DNA of 64,000 bases from Rhizobiaceae bacterium (GCA_019635795.1 JAHBYV010000004.1:1-64000); one strand, 5' to 3'. Counted from the first letter of the stretch, positions 9,800-19,113 are shown. The notes: generated by a model from the sequence alone, not told the origin. Program-made: numbers and translations.

Positions 9800-11002
9800 A
9801 TGGCTTCCAAAGCTGATATCGATGATCGCTGGGCCAAGCCCCTGGAAGGGCTTTGTGTAGTTGAGATATGCCACAGCGTCGCAGGCCCATTTGCCGGCAG
9901 CATTTTCGCGCAGCTGGGGGCAGAAGTTATAAAGGTCGAGAATCCCAAGGGCGGTGATCATGCGCGCGGTTGGGGGCCACCGTACTGGCACGGAAAATCG
10001 TCTGTATTTCAGTCGCTGAATCGGGACAAGCTTGGCGTCAGCATCAATCTGGGCGATCTCTCTGACGCGGAACGTTTGAAACAGTTCATCATTGAGCGAG
10101 CCGATGTAGTCCTGCAGAATCTGCGGCCGGGCTCAGCGGAGAAATCGGTTCTGTCGAGCCATTCGCTCCTCGCCGAAAAGCCAACGCTTATCTACTGCAA
10201 CATTGGTGCCTTTGGAGCCACCGGTCCGCTGGCGGACCAACCCGGATATGACCCTCTGATGCAAGCATTCGGAGGGATAATGAGCATAACGGGCGAGGGT
10301 AGTGGGAACCCTGTGCGTGTTGGCCCTGCCGTTGTGGACATAGGTAGCGGCATGTGGGCGGCAATCGGGGTTCTGGCAGCGCTGAGGCAGCTTCAGCAGA
10401 CGGGCAAGGGCTGTGTCGTGGATACCTCCCTGTTCGAAACAGCTCTCGCGTGGATGTCGATCCAAGTCGCCGGTTATCTCGCGTCGGGCGAACTGCGCAG
10501 ACCGATGGGTTCGGGCATTCCAGAAATTGTACCCCATCAAGCGTTTCGCACGCGCAATGGGCACCTGATGATAGCGGCAGGCAATGACGGGCTGTTTGTG
10601 AATCTATGCGCCGCGCTTAATCGTCCCGATCTCGCAGCGGATGGCAGGTTCATGACCAATGATGGTCGTGTTCGCAATCGTACAGAACTCATACCTATGA
10701 TTGAGTCTGAAACCCTCAAGAAGGACTCCAGCGAATGGCAGGAAATCCTGCAGGCTGCAGGAGTGCCTAATGCTCCAATACAATCCATCGACCAGGTGGT
10801 TGCACATCCGCAGACGCAGGCGCTTCAGATCGTACAGCCCAGCCCTGATCTGGACATGCAGCTTGTCGGCTTGCCGCTTTGCTTCAATGGCCGACGCCCA
10901 CCCTTTACCAGAAACGCTCCATCTCTTGGCGAGCACAATGAAGTGATGCCGGCACGCAGTGGCGATGCTGGCAGTCAAGAACGAGAGGGAACGCGCAAAT
11001 GA
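9800..11002 (+). CDS. CaiB/BaiF (class III) CoA transferase
   Basis: A 400-residue family III CoA transferase that moves CoA from a donor such as succinyl-CoA to a carboxylic acid. Recognised by PLEGLCVVEICHSVAGPFAG, AQLGAEVIKVENPKGGD, NLRPGSAEK and TGPLADQPGYDPLMQAFGG. The catalytic aspartate is in GPAVVDIGSG (about residue 180). The chosen ATG at 9800 gives the normal family length; the longer frame from 9767 lacks a ribosome site. Its stop overlaps the acyl-CoA dehydrogenase start (ATGA), so the two are translationally coupled. Family members of this kind activate itaconate, glutarate or succinate-like diacids; the context favours a short dicarboxylate. Confidence 0.92.
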   Translation: MASKADIDDRWAKPLEGLCVVEICHSVAGPFAGSIFAQLGAEVIKVENPKGGDHARGWGPPYWHGKSSVFQSLNRDKLGVSINLGDLSDAERLKQFIIERADVVLQNLRPGSAEKSVLSSHSLLAEKPTLIYCNIGAFGATGPLADQPGYDPLMQAFGGIMSITGEGSGNPVRVGPAVVDIGSGMWAAIGVLAALRQLQQTGKGCVVDTSLFETALAWMSIQVAGYLASGELRRPMGSGIPEIVPHQAFRTRNGHLMIAAGNDGLFVNLCAALNRPDLAADGRFMTNDGRVRNRTELIPMIESETLKKDSSEWQEILQAAGVPNAPIQSIDQVVAHPQTQALQIVQPSPDLDMQLVGLPLCFNGRRPPFTRNAPSLGEHNEVMPARSGDAGSQEREGTRK

Positions 11003-12198
11003 ATGTTGTTTCCATGACTGGCAAAAGTTCTTCCCGTCCAATTGTTACGGAGAACGACTACCCGGAGCTTCGCGAGGCTGTCAGGCGCATATGTGAGAAG
11101 TTCCCTTTGGAATACTGGAACGCACTTGAAGAGCGGGACAGCTACCCTACGGAATTTGTTGATCGTTTGACCAGGGAAGGCTTTCTTGCAGCATTAATAC
11201 CCGAGGAATATGGAGGCTCTGGCCTGCCGCTGCGCGCCGCCGCGGTTATCCTGCAGGAGATCAACGGCAACGGTTGCCAGGCAAGCCCCTGCCACGCGCA
11301 AATGTACATTATGGGCACTTTGCTGCGTCACGGGAGCGAGGAGCAGAAGCAAACTTATTTGCCGCAGATTGCTGCGGGCAAGCTGCGTTTGCAGGCGTTT
11401 GGGATCACGGAGCCAGATACAGGCTCAGACACGACCAAGCTCAAGACGCGGGCCAAGCGCAAGGGCGACCGGTACGTCATTTACGGTCAGAAGGTGTGGA
11501 CCTCGCGCGCCCTTCACTCCGATCTGCTGCTTCTGTTGGCCCGCACCACGCCGCTTGAAGAGGTCAAGAAAAAGACAGACGGCCTGTCCGTTTTTCTCAT
11601 TGATTTGCGCGAGGCTGTCGGCAACGGACTGTCAATCAGCCCACTACCGGCGATGATAAATCACAGCACCACCGAGATGTTTTTCGATGGGTTGGAGATC
11701 CCCGAAACGTGTCTCATTGGCGAGGAGGGGAAAGGGTTTCGCTATATTCTGGACGGCATGAACGCCGAACGTATCCTTGTCGCGACCGAGGCGCTCGGAG
11801 ATGGCTACTGGTGCCTGAACAAGGCTGTTGATTACGCAGGTAGTCGCAAGGTCTTTGACCGGACAATCGGAACGAACCAGGGTGTGCAGTTCCCGCTTGC
11901 GCGCGCCTATGTGGAATTGCAGGCGGCTGACCTGATGTGCCGTAACGCGGCTGCTCAATTTGAAGCCGGGCTGGACTGTGCCGCATCCGCAAACATGGCA
12001 AAGCTGCTCGCCTCTGAAGCAGCCTTCAAGGCGGCTGACGTGGCTATGCAAACACTCGGCGGCTTTTCATTCGCCAGGGAATACGGGCTGGAACGCAAAT
12101 GGCGAGAATCCCGTCTTTACCAGATTGCGCCCATCTCGACCAATCTCGTGCTCTCATACGTGGCCCAGCACGTATTGGGCATGGACCGGTCCTACTAA
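10999..12198 (+). CDS. Acyl-CoA dehydrogenase family protein
   Basis: A 399-residue FAD enzyme that desaturates an acyl-CoA at the alpha-beta bond. The order is an N-terminal helical domain, the FAD segment LQAFGITEPDTGSD, the beta domain, and a C-terminal helical bundle with ERILVATEALG and QTLGGFSFAREYGLERKWRE. The usual C-terminal catalytic glutamate (YEGT motif) is missing: the matching stretch reads YQIAPISTN. A glutamate at 257 in GMNAERIL sits where isovaleryl-CoA dehydrogenase carries its base, so that residue probably replaces it. Beside the CoA transferase, CitE and MaoC genes it could convert methylsuccinyl-CoA or a similar thioester to the enoyl form. Confidence 0.9.
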   Translation: MNVVSMTGKSSSRPIVTENDYPELREAVRRICEKFPLEYWNALEERDSYPTEFVDRLTREGFLAALIPEEYGGSGLPLRAAAVILQEINGNGCQASPCHAQMYIMGTLLRHGSEEQKQTYLPQIAAGKLRLQAFGITEPDTGSDTTKLKTRAKRKGDRYVIYGQKVWTSRALHSDLLLLLARTTPLEEVKKKTDGLSVFLIDLREAVGNGLSISPLPAMINHSTTEMFFDGLEIPETCLIGEEGKGFRYILDGMNAERILVATEALGDGYWCLNKAVDYAGSRKVFDRTIGTNQGVQFPLARAYVELQAADLMCRNAAAQFEAGLDCAASANMAKLLASEAAFKAADVAMQTLGGFSFAREYGLERKWRESRLYQIAPISTNLVLSYVAQHVLGMDRSY

Positions 12199-12218
12199 GA
12201 CTACTAGGAAGTAACCTT

Positions 12219-13082
12219 ATGCTCAGACTTCGCTCATGGATGTTCGTTCCAGGAAATTCCGAGAAAATGATCGGCAAGGCGCTCGGCCTTGAACTAGACG
12301 TGGCCATGCTTGATCTTGAGGATGGTGTCGTGCCTTCGCTGAAGGCGGACGCGCGCCGGGTCACATCTGCGGCCCTTGGTTCGCCGCGCGCCAATCCGCT
12401 TCCAATGCGATATGTTCGGGTGAATAGCGCAAGCTCTGGCCTGATCGATGATGATTTGCAATCGGTTGTCGTTGCCGGTCTGGATGGCATCGTTCTCCCC
12501 AAAGTCGAAAGCGTTGCCGAAGTTACGTCAGTTGCGGAACGGCTTGAGGCTCTGGAACGCTCGCGAGGACTCGAAGTCGGCAGCGTCAAGATGATGCTTG
12601 CAATTGAAACTCCAGGCGCTGTGCTTATTGCCCCGGCTCTCGCCACAGCAGCACCGCGCGTATCGGGGTTGATGTTTGGCGCGGAAGACTTCAGCCGCGA
12701 GATAAACCTTCCAACTGTGCGAACCGGCCACGCGCGTGACTTTATCTTCGCGCGCTCAATGATTGTGATGGCAGCAGCAGCAGCAGGAAAACTATCCGTG
12801 GATGGGGTTTGGCCCGACCTGACGGATGAAGAGGGATTGCGCGCAGACGCTCTGTTGGGCCGGGATTTGGGCTTTTCAGGCAAGTCGATGATCCACCCGG
12901 GGCAGGTGCGTCCGGTGAATGAGATATTCAGCCCAACCGCTAAAGACATCGAGTACGCCACTGCCCTCGTCAAGGACTTTGAGAAAGCCACAGAGGCCGG
13001 CTTGGGCAGCATAAGTTTCGGTGGCCAATTGGTGGATAGACCAATCTACGAGCGTGCTCTTTCTACGCTTCGTAACGCGTGA
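12219..13082 (+). CDS. HpcH/HpaI aldolase/citrate lyase-family (CitE-like) acyl-CoA lyase
   Basis: A 287-residue Mg2+-dependent TIM-barrel lyase of the CitE/malyl-CoA lyase type, which splits a 3-hydroxyacyl-CoA bearing a second carboxylate. Motifs: RSWMFVPGNSEKMIGKA at the start, LDLEDGV, RVNS (substrate Arg), metal ligands Glu130 in AIETPGAV and Asp157 in FGAEDFS, and GKSMIHPGQV near the end. The ATG at 12219 follows TAGGAAG and gives the normal length. Relatives cleave citramalyl-CoA (to acetyl-CoA and pyruvate), beta-methylmalyl-CoA or malyl-CoA. With the adjacent MaoC hydratase it forms the hydration-cleavage end of the operon. Confidence 0.9.
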   Translation: MLRLRSWMFVPGNSEKMIGKALGLELDVAMLDLEDGVVPSLKADARRVTSAALGSPRANPLPMRYVRVNSASSGLIDDDLQSVVVAGLDGIVLPKVESVAEVTSVAERLEALERSRGLEVGSVKMMLAIETPGAVLIAPALATAAPRVSGLMFGAEDFSREINLPTVRTGHARDFIFARSMIVMAAAAAGKLSVDGVWPDLTDEEGLRADALLGRDLGFSGKSMIHPGQVRPVNEIFSPTAKDIEYATALVKDFEKATEAGLGSISFGGQLVDRPIYERALSTLRNA

Positions 13083-13100
13083 ATATACGGGAGGGATGAG

Positions 13101-13598
13101 ATGGCTGTTAAAGCGGGCTGGGAAGGACGATTTTTCGAGGATTTCGAGGTCGGCGATATCTATCAGTCGAGATTGGGAAGAACCGTAACCCAGTCAGACA
13201 ATCTGCTCTTCACCCTGATGAGCAACAACACCAATCAGATCCACTTTAACCAGGTTTATGCCGCACAAACAGGGTTCGAAAAACCCTTGGTGAATTCGAT
13301 CGTAACGCTGGCAGTTGTTGCCGGACTGGGCGTTACGGACACAAGTGAGAATGGATTCGCACTCGGTTGGGACTCGATCGTGTTGCCAAATCCGGTGTTC
13401 GACGGTGACACGATCTATTCCCAGACAGAGGTATTGGAACTTCGTGAATCGAAGTCACGACCGGGACAGGGCATCGTAAAATTCCGAACGCGCGGCATCA
13501 ATCAGAACGGCAAGATCGTGATCGAATACGCCCGCAGCGTCATGGTTTGGAAGCGCGATCACGCGCCAAAGCTCGATACCTTCCCGCAAGTGAGCTGA
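13101..13598 (+). CDS. MaoC-like (hot-dog fold) enoyl-CoA hydratase
   Basis: A 165-residue single hot-dog hydratase. The family stretch is RTVTQSDNLLFTLMSNNTNQ with IHFNQVYA, where the Asn/Asp and His form the usual hydratase pair, followed by GFEKPLVNSIVTLAVVAGLG. A ribosome site (GGGAGGGATGAG) precedes the ATG. It sits directly after the CitE-like gene. The grouping CoA transferase, MaoC hydratase and CitE lyase is the composition of the bacterial itaconate pathway (itaconyl-CoA hydratase making citramalyl-CoA), and the same fold makes beta-methylmalyl-CoA from mesaconyl-CoA. Either activity would suit; the sequence alone does not choose. Confidence 0.88.
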   Translation: MAVKAGWEGRFFEDFEVGDIYQSRLGRTVTQSDNLLFTLMSNNTNQIHFNQVYAAQTGFEKPLVNSIVTLAVVAGLGVTDTSENGFALGWDSIVLPNPVFDGDTIYSQTEVLELRESKSRPGQGIVKFRTRGINQNGKIVIEYARSVMVWKRDHAPKLDTFPQVS

Positions 13599-13632
13599 GC
13601 CGCTGAGGGACCCGGGAGAGAAGAGAAAGCCG

Positions 13633-14982
13633 ATGCTTGCGTCCAACTACCTCCCACTGCAGGACGATCCCGGACTACCTGACAGCTCGTATAAGGAGCG
13701 TCTGATTCCGCTATGGGATCGCACGCGACTGGAGGGCGACCGGAAGGCTGACATTGCGATTATTGGCGGCGGTTTAACGGGAGTTTCGGCTGCTCTGTTT
13801 GCTGCTGAGGCGGGCGCTAGCGTTGTTCTGATTGAGGCCAATGAAATTGGTTGGGGTGCCTCTGGCCGCAATTTCGGTCAAATGACGCCATACTTGCGTC
13901 GTGACCCGGATAAGGTGATCAGCCTTCTCGGGCAGGAGGCGGGGGATCGCCTGATAAATGCTGCCAGTGGTGCGCCATCCTTGATTTCCGACCTGATCAG
14001 CAAACACGGCATCCAATGCGATCTTGACGTTTCGGGCCTGCTGTATGCTGCGCATACGCCCGCCGCTCTCGAAAAGCTGAAGGCACGAGCACGCTGGTGG
14101 GCAGGGCATGGTGTGCCAATCCAGATTCTCGACCACTCAGCTTTGAAGAGCGCAATTGGTGGCGGCAGTTACTGGGGTGGAATACTTGAGCCTCGTGGCG
14201 GTACGCTCAACCCGTTGGCTTATTGCCGGGGCCTCGCCGCAGCGGCCATCCAGCGCGGCGCAACGATCCACGAAGGGGACAAGGTTCTCAAGATTGAAAG
14301 AGAAAACGACGGATGGCTCCTTACGACCGCAAACGGGCGGTTGCACGCAAGGACAACCCTGGTGTGCACCGACAGCTATAGTGACGGCCTGTTGCCTGAA
14401 CTATACCGGTCACTGCTTACGTTTCGCGGTTATCAGCTGGTCAGCAAGCCGCTTGCTCCCGATCATTGGAAGACGATACTGCCCGGCGGGCAAGCCCTGA
14501 CCGACACGCACCGCATGATGTCGGGAATACGGAAACTTCCAGGCTGCAGAATACAGGTGAGTGCCTCAGTCGAACCATCAGGTCCGGAGCGTTATGCCAA
14601 TCGCAAACCCGCGACCAGCCGGGTACGCGCTCTCTATCCATTCCTTGGAGATGTGGAATGGGAAAGTTCATGGAGTGGCTGGATTGGGCTGAGCGTCGAT
14701 GAACTACCGAGATTGGTAGAGCCATTACCGCAATTGTTCGTTGGCTATGGATATAGCGGACGCGGGCTTTCCCTTTCCACGATCATGGGGCGCGAACTGG
14801 CGACGAAGGCGTTGATCGGCGGAAAATACGAGGCTGTTTTCCCCGGCGGACGGCTGCGGCCTATACCAATGTCGTCACTGGCGCGTCGCGCCGCGTCCGC
14901 AATGCTGCGCGTTTATCAGCTTGCAGACAAGTTTGAAGACGCGTTTTACGGCGCGCGTGTGCGTCGCCAAAGTACCCATTAG
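13633..14982 (+). CDS. FAD-dependent amine/amino acid oxidoreductase (DAO family)
   Basis: A 449-residue flavoprotein of the DadA/gamma-glutamylputrescine-oxidase type. The dinucleotide-binding motif is IAIIGGGLTGVSAALFAAEAG (split here as IAIIGGGLTG plus the following helix), then GWGASGRNFGQ typical of the DAO fold. A C-terminal flavin contact is seen in FVGYGYSGRGLSLSTIMGRELA. A ribosome site (GGGAGAGAAGAG) precedes the ATG. Enzymes of this family oxidise C-N bonds of N-alkyl or D-amino acids, giving an imine and then an oxo product. It is the last gene of the rightward operon, so it may act on the imported amine or feed the aminotransferase product pool. Confidence 0.86.
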   Translation: MLASNYLPLQDDPGLPDSSYKERLIPLWDRTRLEGDRKADIAIIGGGLTGVSAALFAAEAGASVVLIEANEIGWGASGRNFGQMTPYLRRDPDKVISLLGQEAGDRLINAASGAPSLISDLISKHGIQCDLDVSGLLYAAHTPAALEKLKARARWWAGHGVPIQILDHSALKSAIGGGSYWGGILEPRGGTLNPLAYCRGLAAAAIQRGATIHEGDKVLKIERENDGWLLTTANGRLHARTTLVCTDSYSDGLLPELYRSLLTFRGYQLVSKPLAPDHWKTILPGGQALTDTHRMMSGIRKLPGCRIQVSASVEPSGPERYANRKPATSRVRALYPFLGDVEWESSWSGWIGLSVDELPRLVEPLPQLFVGYGYSGRGLSLSTIMGRELATKALIGGKYEAVFPGGRLRPIPMSSLARRAASAMLRVYQLADKFEDAFYGARVRRQSTH

Positions 14983-15018
14983 CTCAAAGAAAGGAGTTGG
15001 CCCACAAATCACAACGCC

Positions 15019-15063
15019 TTGATGAAACGTTTTCTTGACCGCTTTATCGTTTCACGTTAGCGT
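15019..15063 (+). promoter_or_regulatory. Promoter with LacI-type operator upstream of the ABC importer
   Basis: ATGAAACGTTTTCTTGAC lies at 15022-15039 and matches the 8383 site in 16 of 18 positions. Its end forms the -35 (TTGACC, 15035-15040). A downstream half-site CGTTTCACG at 15048-15056 is the same nonamer found in the 8407 site. The -10 is weak (TAGCGT at 15058-15063). The layout indicates that the importer and the aminotransferase operon answer to one repressor. Confidence 0.72.
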
Positions 15064-15120
15064 TCGATTAAAAGTGGTTTAATCGCTTGCACTACGAACA
15101 AATATAAGGGGAGTAAATTG

Positions 15121-16164
15121 ATGGTGTACAATAACACAGAAGTTCGCGCGAACCTACGAGGACGTCGGTCAATTCTGAAGAACTGCTTGGGGGCATTTGC
15201 GGCGGCGGCAATTTCTATCGGCGTAGCAGGATTATCTTCCGTTTCCGAAGCTCAGGCGAGCGATACCACTTATAAGTTTGCAGGCTCGCCTACATGGTTG
15301 GGTCAGGTGCCGATCATGGTCGCGATTGAAAAAGGATACTTCAAGGATGAGGGAGTGAACGTTGAGTTCACTACTATTTTGAGCTCGTCAGACCGGATAG
15401 CCGCTTTGGCAGCTGGTTCGGTTCATTTTTCTAATCTGGGCCGTGTCGCTGTCATCGCTGAAATGGCGCGGGGAAATGACGCGTTCTATTTCGTTGGCAA
15501 TGTGGACGACTCTCCGGGCAATGAGGGTTGCTGGGCGCGTCCCGGTGTTGGGTCAATTGCTGATCTTAAAGGCAAGAAGGTTGCGGCGAACTCATCCGCT
15601 GAAATTACCTTGACTCTTCTCTTGCAGAAAAATGGCATGACGCAGAAGGATATCGAATTCATCAATCTGCCTCCAACAGAAATGGCCCCTGCGATTTCGC
15701 GTGGCGATGTTGAGGCCGCTTGCGTTTGGCAGCCTCTCCTGGAGGGCCTGAAGGCTGCGGTACCGGATGGGAAGTTGCTGGGAACCGATAAAGACACTGC
15801 ATTCTATGATGAATTCAAGACCATGGCCGCTCCAGATATCGTTATTATGCGCCGTGATCTGGTGAACAATGAGCCGGAAGTCGCTTCCAAGATCATGGCT
15901 GCCCTGTTCAAGGGCGCTGAGTTCGCTACCAGCGACCCTGACGAAACAGCAAAGATCGTCTCCAAATACTTCAAGAAGGAACCGGGGGAGATCGTCGAAA
16001 GTATCCGCGCGTTCGATTATTTCGGAGCAAAGGACTGGCAGGCGCATTTCGATGTTCACAAAAAGCAAATGCAGGCTCTGACGAACCTTCTGAGCGATCT
16101 AGGTAAGATCAGTGAGCGCCCAGACGTAAGCGGCTGGGCCAAGGCTGATTTTATAAAGCAGTAG
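15121..16164 (+). CDS. ABC transporter substrate-binding protein, NrtA/SsuA/TauA type
   Basis: A 347-residue periplasmic binding protein. The N-terminus carries twin arginines (RGRRSILKN) and a hydrophobic stretch ending near EAQASD, so Tat or Sec export is likely. The mature part shows the family pattern GSPTWLGQVPIMVAIEKGYF with VNVEFTTILSSSDRIAALAAG, and VAANSSAEITLTLLLQKNG. The ATG at 15121 follows AAGGGGAG. Family members bind taurine, alkanesulfonates, nitrate, pyrimidine precursors or aromatic acids, so the ligand is not given by family alone; the island suggests an amino-dicarboxylate or amine. A 3' hairpin separates it from the permease. Confidence 0.9.
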   Translation: MVYNNTEVRANLRGRRSILKNCLGAFAAAAISIGVAGLSSVSEAQASDTTYKFAGSPTWLGQVPIMVAIEKGYFKDEGVNVEFTTILSSSDRIAALAAGSVHFSNLGRVAVIAEMARGNDAFYFVGNVDDSPGNEGCWARPGVGSIADLKGKKVAANSSAEITLTLLLQKNGMTQKDIEFINLPPTEMAPAISRGDVEAACVWQPLLEGLKAAVPDGKLLGTDKDTAFYDEFKTMAAPDIVIMRRDLVNNEPEVASKIMAALFKGAEFATSDPDETAKIVSKYFKKEPGEIVESIRAFDYFGAKDWQAHFDVHKKQMQALTNLLSDLGKISERPDVSGWAKADFIKQ

Positions 16165-16173
16165 AGTCGAAGT

Positions 16174-16198
16174 TCCGCCCGCAATATTTGCGGGCGGA
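16174..16198 (+). terminator. Intercistronic hairpin after the binding-protein gene
   Basis: CCGCCCGCAA at 16175-16184 pairs perfectly with TTGCGGGCGG at 16188-16197 around a three-base loop, with one further T-A pair outside. No run of T follows, so this is more likely an mRNA-stabilising or attenuating stem that keeps the binding-protein level above the permease than a full terminator. Confidence 0.75.
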
Positions 16199-16243
16199 CC
16201 ACTCGACCCTTCAGTAAATTCATTTCTGGAAGAGCGAATTGAA

Positions 16244-17077
16244 ATGACCGCAAAAGCAGCTGGGAGTTCCGCACTCGGATTCCAACCCGTCGCAAAAGGT
16301 GGGTCTTCTTCTGCACGGATGAAACTCAGTATGCTGCTGAGTCTGCTTTCGGTGCTTGCATTTCTCGGTATATGGACTTTCGTGACTGAGATGCACATCG
16401 TAAAGCCAGTGTTTCTTCCATCGCCGCTGTCGGTGCTCAAGGAAGCAGCGTCTCTGGTTCAAAGTGGCGAGTTGTGGGTTTCAATCCTGGCATCTTCGAA
16501 AAGAGTCTTTTCGGGCTTTTTCCTGGCGGCTGCACTTGCCGTTCCTTTAGGCGTTCTTATTGGCGTCTGGTGGCCGGCAAAAGCAATCGTTGATCCGTTT
16601 ATCTCTCTTCTGCGCCCATTGCCCTCGATCACGTGGATACCGCTTTCCATCCTTTGGTTGGGCATTGGCGAGGCGCAGAAAATCGCAATCGTTTTCATGG
16701 GGTCGTGGGTATATATTCTTCTATATACAGTAGAAAGCACCAAGCGCGTCGACCCGATACTTATCAGAGCCGCCAGGAATCTTGGCGCTGGCGATCTCAC
16801 TGTGATGAAAGATGTCGTTTTGCCTGGCGCGTTGCCCGGCATTATAGCAGGTTTGAAGGTTACATTGGCGATCTCATGGTCGTGCGTCATCACTGCAGAA
16901 ATGGTGGCGGCTCAGAACGGTCTTGGTGCTCTCATCTGGACGGCCAAAGACTGGGGTAACATGCCCCTCGTGCTCGTAGGCATGGTCTGCATTTCGCTCA
17001 CTGTTCTCGTGGCTGACTGGATCATGCTCAGGCTGGAACGTCTGCTTTTGCCTTGGGAACGCAACCGTCGCGCCTGA
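16244..17077 (+). CDS. ABC transporter permease, SsuC/TauC type
   Basis: A 277-residue inner-membrane permease with about six helices. Family marks are [13 protein letters not shown] near residue 50, [20 protein letters not shown] in the middle, and the ATPase-contact loop [26 protein letters not shown]. The long charged head (about 25 residues) precedes the first helix. It works with the NrtA/TauA-type binding protein before it and the ATPase after it. Confidence 0.92.
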   Translation: MTAKAAGSSALGFQPVAKGGSSSARMKLSMLLSLLSVLAFLGIWTFVTEMHIVKPVFLPSPLSVLKEAASLVQSGELWVSILASSKRVFSGFFLAAALAVPLGVLIGVWWPAKAIVDPFISLLRPLPSITWIPLSILWLGIGEAQKIAIVFMGSWVYILLYTVESTKRVDPILIRAARNLGAGDLTVMKDVVLPGALPGIIAGLKVTLAISWSCVITAEMVAAQNGLGALIWTAKDWGNMPLVLVGMVCISLTVLVADWIMLRLERLLLPWERNRRA

Positions 17078-17190
17078 CGGGAAGGCGGCGAGCTGGCAAC
17101 TACCAGTCATCGGCCACGGCGCTATCTGAACAAAATGGGCTACTGGCCTTTGTGTCGGTGGCCACCATCAAGAATAATGGGAGTATGTTG

Positions 17191-17979
17191 ATGGCCACGG
17201 TTTTGAGTGCGGAATCCGTATCAAAAATCTATAAGGTCGAGGGGGCCCCTGAAGTTCAAGCTGTTCAGAATCTTAGTCTGAACATCGAAGAGGGCGAGTT
17301 CGTTTGCATCATCGGTGCCTCCGGTTGTGGCAAGTCCACATTGTTGAATATGTTTGCGGGCTTTTCCAAGCCGAGTTCCGGCAGGATTTTGTTGAAAGGC
17401 CAGCCGATCGAGGGCATCGAGCCGCGCTGCGGCATGGTGTTTCAAAGCTATGCACTCTTTCCCTGGAAAACGGTGCGGGGAAACGTTGAGTTCGGGCTCA
17501 AAATGAAGGGCAAAGACGCCGCTTCACGCAGGCAGATTGCTGAGCGCTTCATCGAGATAGTTGGCTTGAAAGGCTTTGAAGACAGGTATCCGACCGAGCT
17601 TTCAGGCGGAATGCAGCAACGTGTTACACTTGCACGAATTCTCGCAGCGGATCCCGAAGTCCTGTTGATGGACGAGCCATTTGCAGCGCTCGACGCAATG
17701 ACGCGTCAAGTGATGCAGGAAGAGCTCTTGCGCATTCACGAGGCGAACAAGAAGACCACGGTGTTCATAACGCACAACATTGACGAGGCACTTATTCTTG
17801 CGGATCGCATTGTTGTCCTGTCAACGCGGCCAGGCAAGGTGAAGGCTATCATGAACAATGACCTGCCAAGGCCACGGCACATAACAATTCAGCTATCCAA
17901 CGAGTTCAACGAGCGGAAAAACGAAATCTGGTCGCACGTCGAAGAAGAAGTTCGCAAGCATGTTAACATCCAGAACTAG
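17191..17979 (+). CDS. ABC transporter ATP-binding protein, SsuB/TauB type
   Basis: A 262-residue ATPase powering the preceding importer. Walker A is [11 protein letters not shown], the Q-loop is [14 protein letters not shown], the signature is LSGGMQQRV, Walker B is [12 protein letters not shown] and the H-loop FITHNIDEA. The frame is open to 17053, but only the ATG at 17191 is spaced correctly from GGGAG at 17179-17183, and family members begin at this point. The 110 bases after the permease hold no other gene. Confidence 0.92.
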   Translation: MATVLSAESVSKIYKVEGAPEVQAVQNLSLNIEEGEFVCIIGASGCGKSTLLNMFAGFSKPSSGRILLKGQPIEGIEPRCGMVFQSYALFPWKTVRGNVEFGLKMKGKDAASRRQIAERFIEIVGLKGFEDRYPTELSGGMQQRVTLARILAADPEVLLMDEPFAALDAMTRQVMQEELLRIHEANKKTTVFITHNIDEALILADRIVVLSTRPGKVKAIMNNDLPRPRHITIQLSNEFNERKNEIWSHVEEEVRKHVNIQN

Positions 17980-18009
17980 AATAGCTAACGCTTGCGCGAA
18001 GCTCGAATA

Positions 18010-18024
18010 AAAACGTTTCATCAC
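18010..18024 (-). promoter_or_regulatory. Orphan LacI-operator-like sequence between convergent genes
   Basis: On the minus strand the sequence reads GTGATGAAACGTTTT, sharing the ATGAAACGTTT core of the three promoter sites, but without the TTGAC that follows in those. It overlaps the last codons of the cyclodeaminase-like gene and lies just past the ATPase gene, where no promoter is needed. It may be an auxiliary operator for looping, or chance. Confidence 0.4.
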
Positions 18025-19046
18025 AATGGCAAGATTGTGCCCATACCTCGCGATCTGGCGACCCGGAACACGAGGGAAGCCAACGCAACGTCAAACAGTC
18101 CACTACCACTGAAAATAAGGGCGGTTCGTTCACGGTAACTTTCATTTTGGCGGGAATGAAGATCGGTAAGGTCGCCCGAAAGCAATCGCGGATCGCAGTT
18201 CAATTTTTCTGGCCCGCCTTCGCCACTCAGATTGAGATCATCGGTAAAGAGCCTGTCCAAGCTTGTGAGTGTATCAGTCTTCCAACTGAAACCTCTATCA
18301 ACCATAGATGCAAACCCGCCGGGCTGAATCCATCCTCCTTCGAGTATAGGTGTTGTGTTTGATACATAGGGCACCGATGTCACGATGATCTCTGCACTTT
18401 CAACGACGTCGCGTGCGTTCGGTGCCGCTATTGCCTCCAAACCAAGCTGTTCGGCAAATCGACAGAACGCTAGCGTTGTGTCACGAGTTCTGCTGTAGGC
18501 GTAAACAGTTCTGAGCGGAAAAATGTCTTTAAAAATAATAAGATGAGCGTGTGCCTGTGCGCCGCAGGCCACAAACCCGATGGAGTTGCTGTCCGGCCTT
18601 GCGAGCTTTGTTGCGGCGTAGGCCGAAATTGCAGCAGTCCTGAACTCGGATATCCATGTTCCATCCATGACTGCGATCGGGAAGCCATGGTCAGATTCAT
18701 TCAGCAACACCATCGGATGATATTCGCGCAATCCAAGGGCGGCGTTGCCTCGAAAGCTTCCGAACCATTTCAAGGCGACCTCTCTGGAGTTCCTGATGTA
18801 GCCGCCCTTGGATATGAACTGTGCTCCATCCTCAATTGCAACCTTGTTTGTTGCGGCCAGCACAGTGCCGCCGAGGCGCGTCTCTTTAACGCAATCACCA
18901 ATCTCTGAGACGATCTGGATCGGATTCAGGCCGAGGTTCTCAGCATTGGAGCGGCTTAGATAGAGCAGGGACTTTCCAACTTCGAAATTCACTTCAATTA
19001 ATCCAGATAAGCCCGGTTGAACCACAGCGCCTATTTGCTCCAACAA
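18021..19046 (-). CDS. Ornithine cyclodeaminase/mu-crystallin-family protein
   Basis: A 341-residue NAD(P)-dependent enzyme. The substrate half has AATNKVAIEDGAQFISKGGY and LREYHPMVLLNESDHGFPIAVMDG, the latter corresponding to the family loop before GTWISEFRTAAISAYAATKLA. The Rossmann segment is SIGFVACGAQAHAHL, where the usual GxGxQA is CGAQAHA. Family members deaminate ornithine or interconvert 2-oxo acids/cyclic imines and amino acids. It diverges from the decarboxylase genes across a LacI-like operator, so it is probably induced with the island. A ketimine reductase or N-alkyl amino acid dehydrogenase role is possible. Confidence 0.85.
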   Translation of the reverse strand: MLEQIGAVVQPGLSGLIEVNFEVGKSLLYLSRSNAENLGLNPIQIVSEIGDCVKETRLGGTVLAATNKVAIEDGAQFISKGGYIRNSREVALKWFGSFRGNAALGLREYHPMVLLNESDHGFPIAVMDGTWISEFRTAAISAYAATKLARPDSNSIGFVACGAQAHAHLIIFKDIFPLRTVYAYSRTRDTTLAFCRFAEQLGLEAIAAPNARDVVESAEIIVTSVPYVSNTTPILEGGWIQPGGFASMVDRGFSWKTDTLTSLDRLFTDDLNLSGEGGPEKLNCDPRLLSGDLTDLHSRQNESYRERTALIFSGSGLFDVALASLVFRVARSRGMGTILPL

Positions 19047-19113
19047 TTATCTCTGAGCCACAAAGTGCTATTTTCGCTATCAAACTAGCCACGAGAAACC
19101 CTTGTCACACAAG

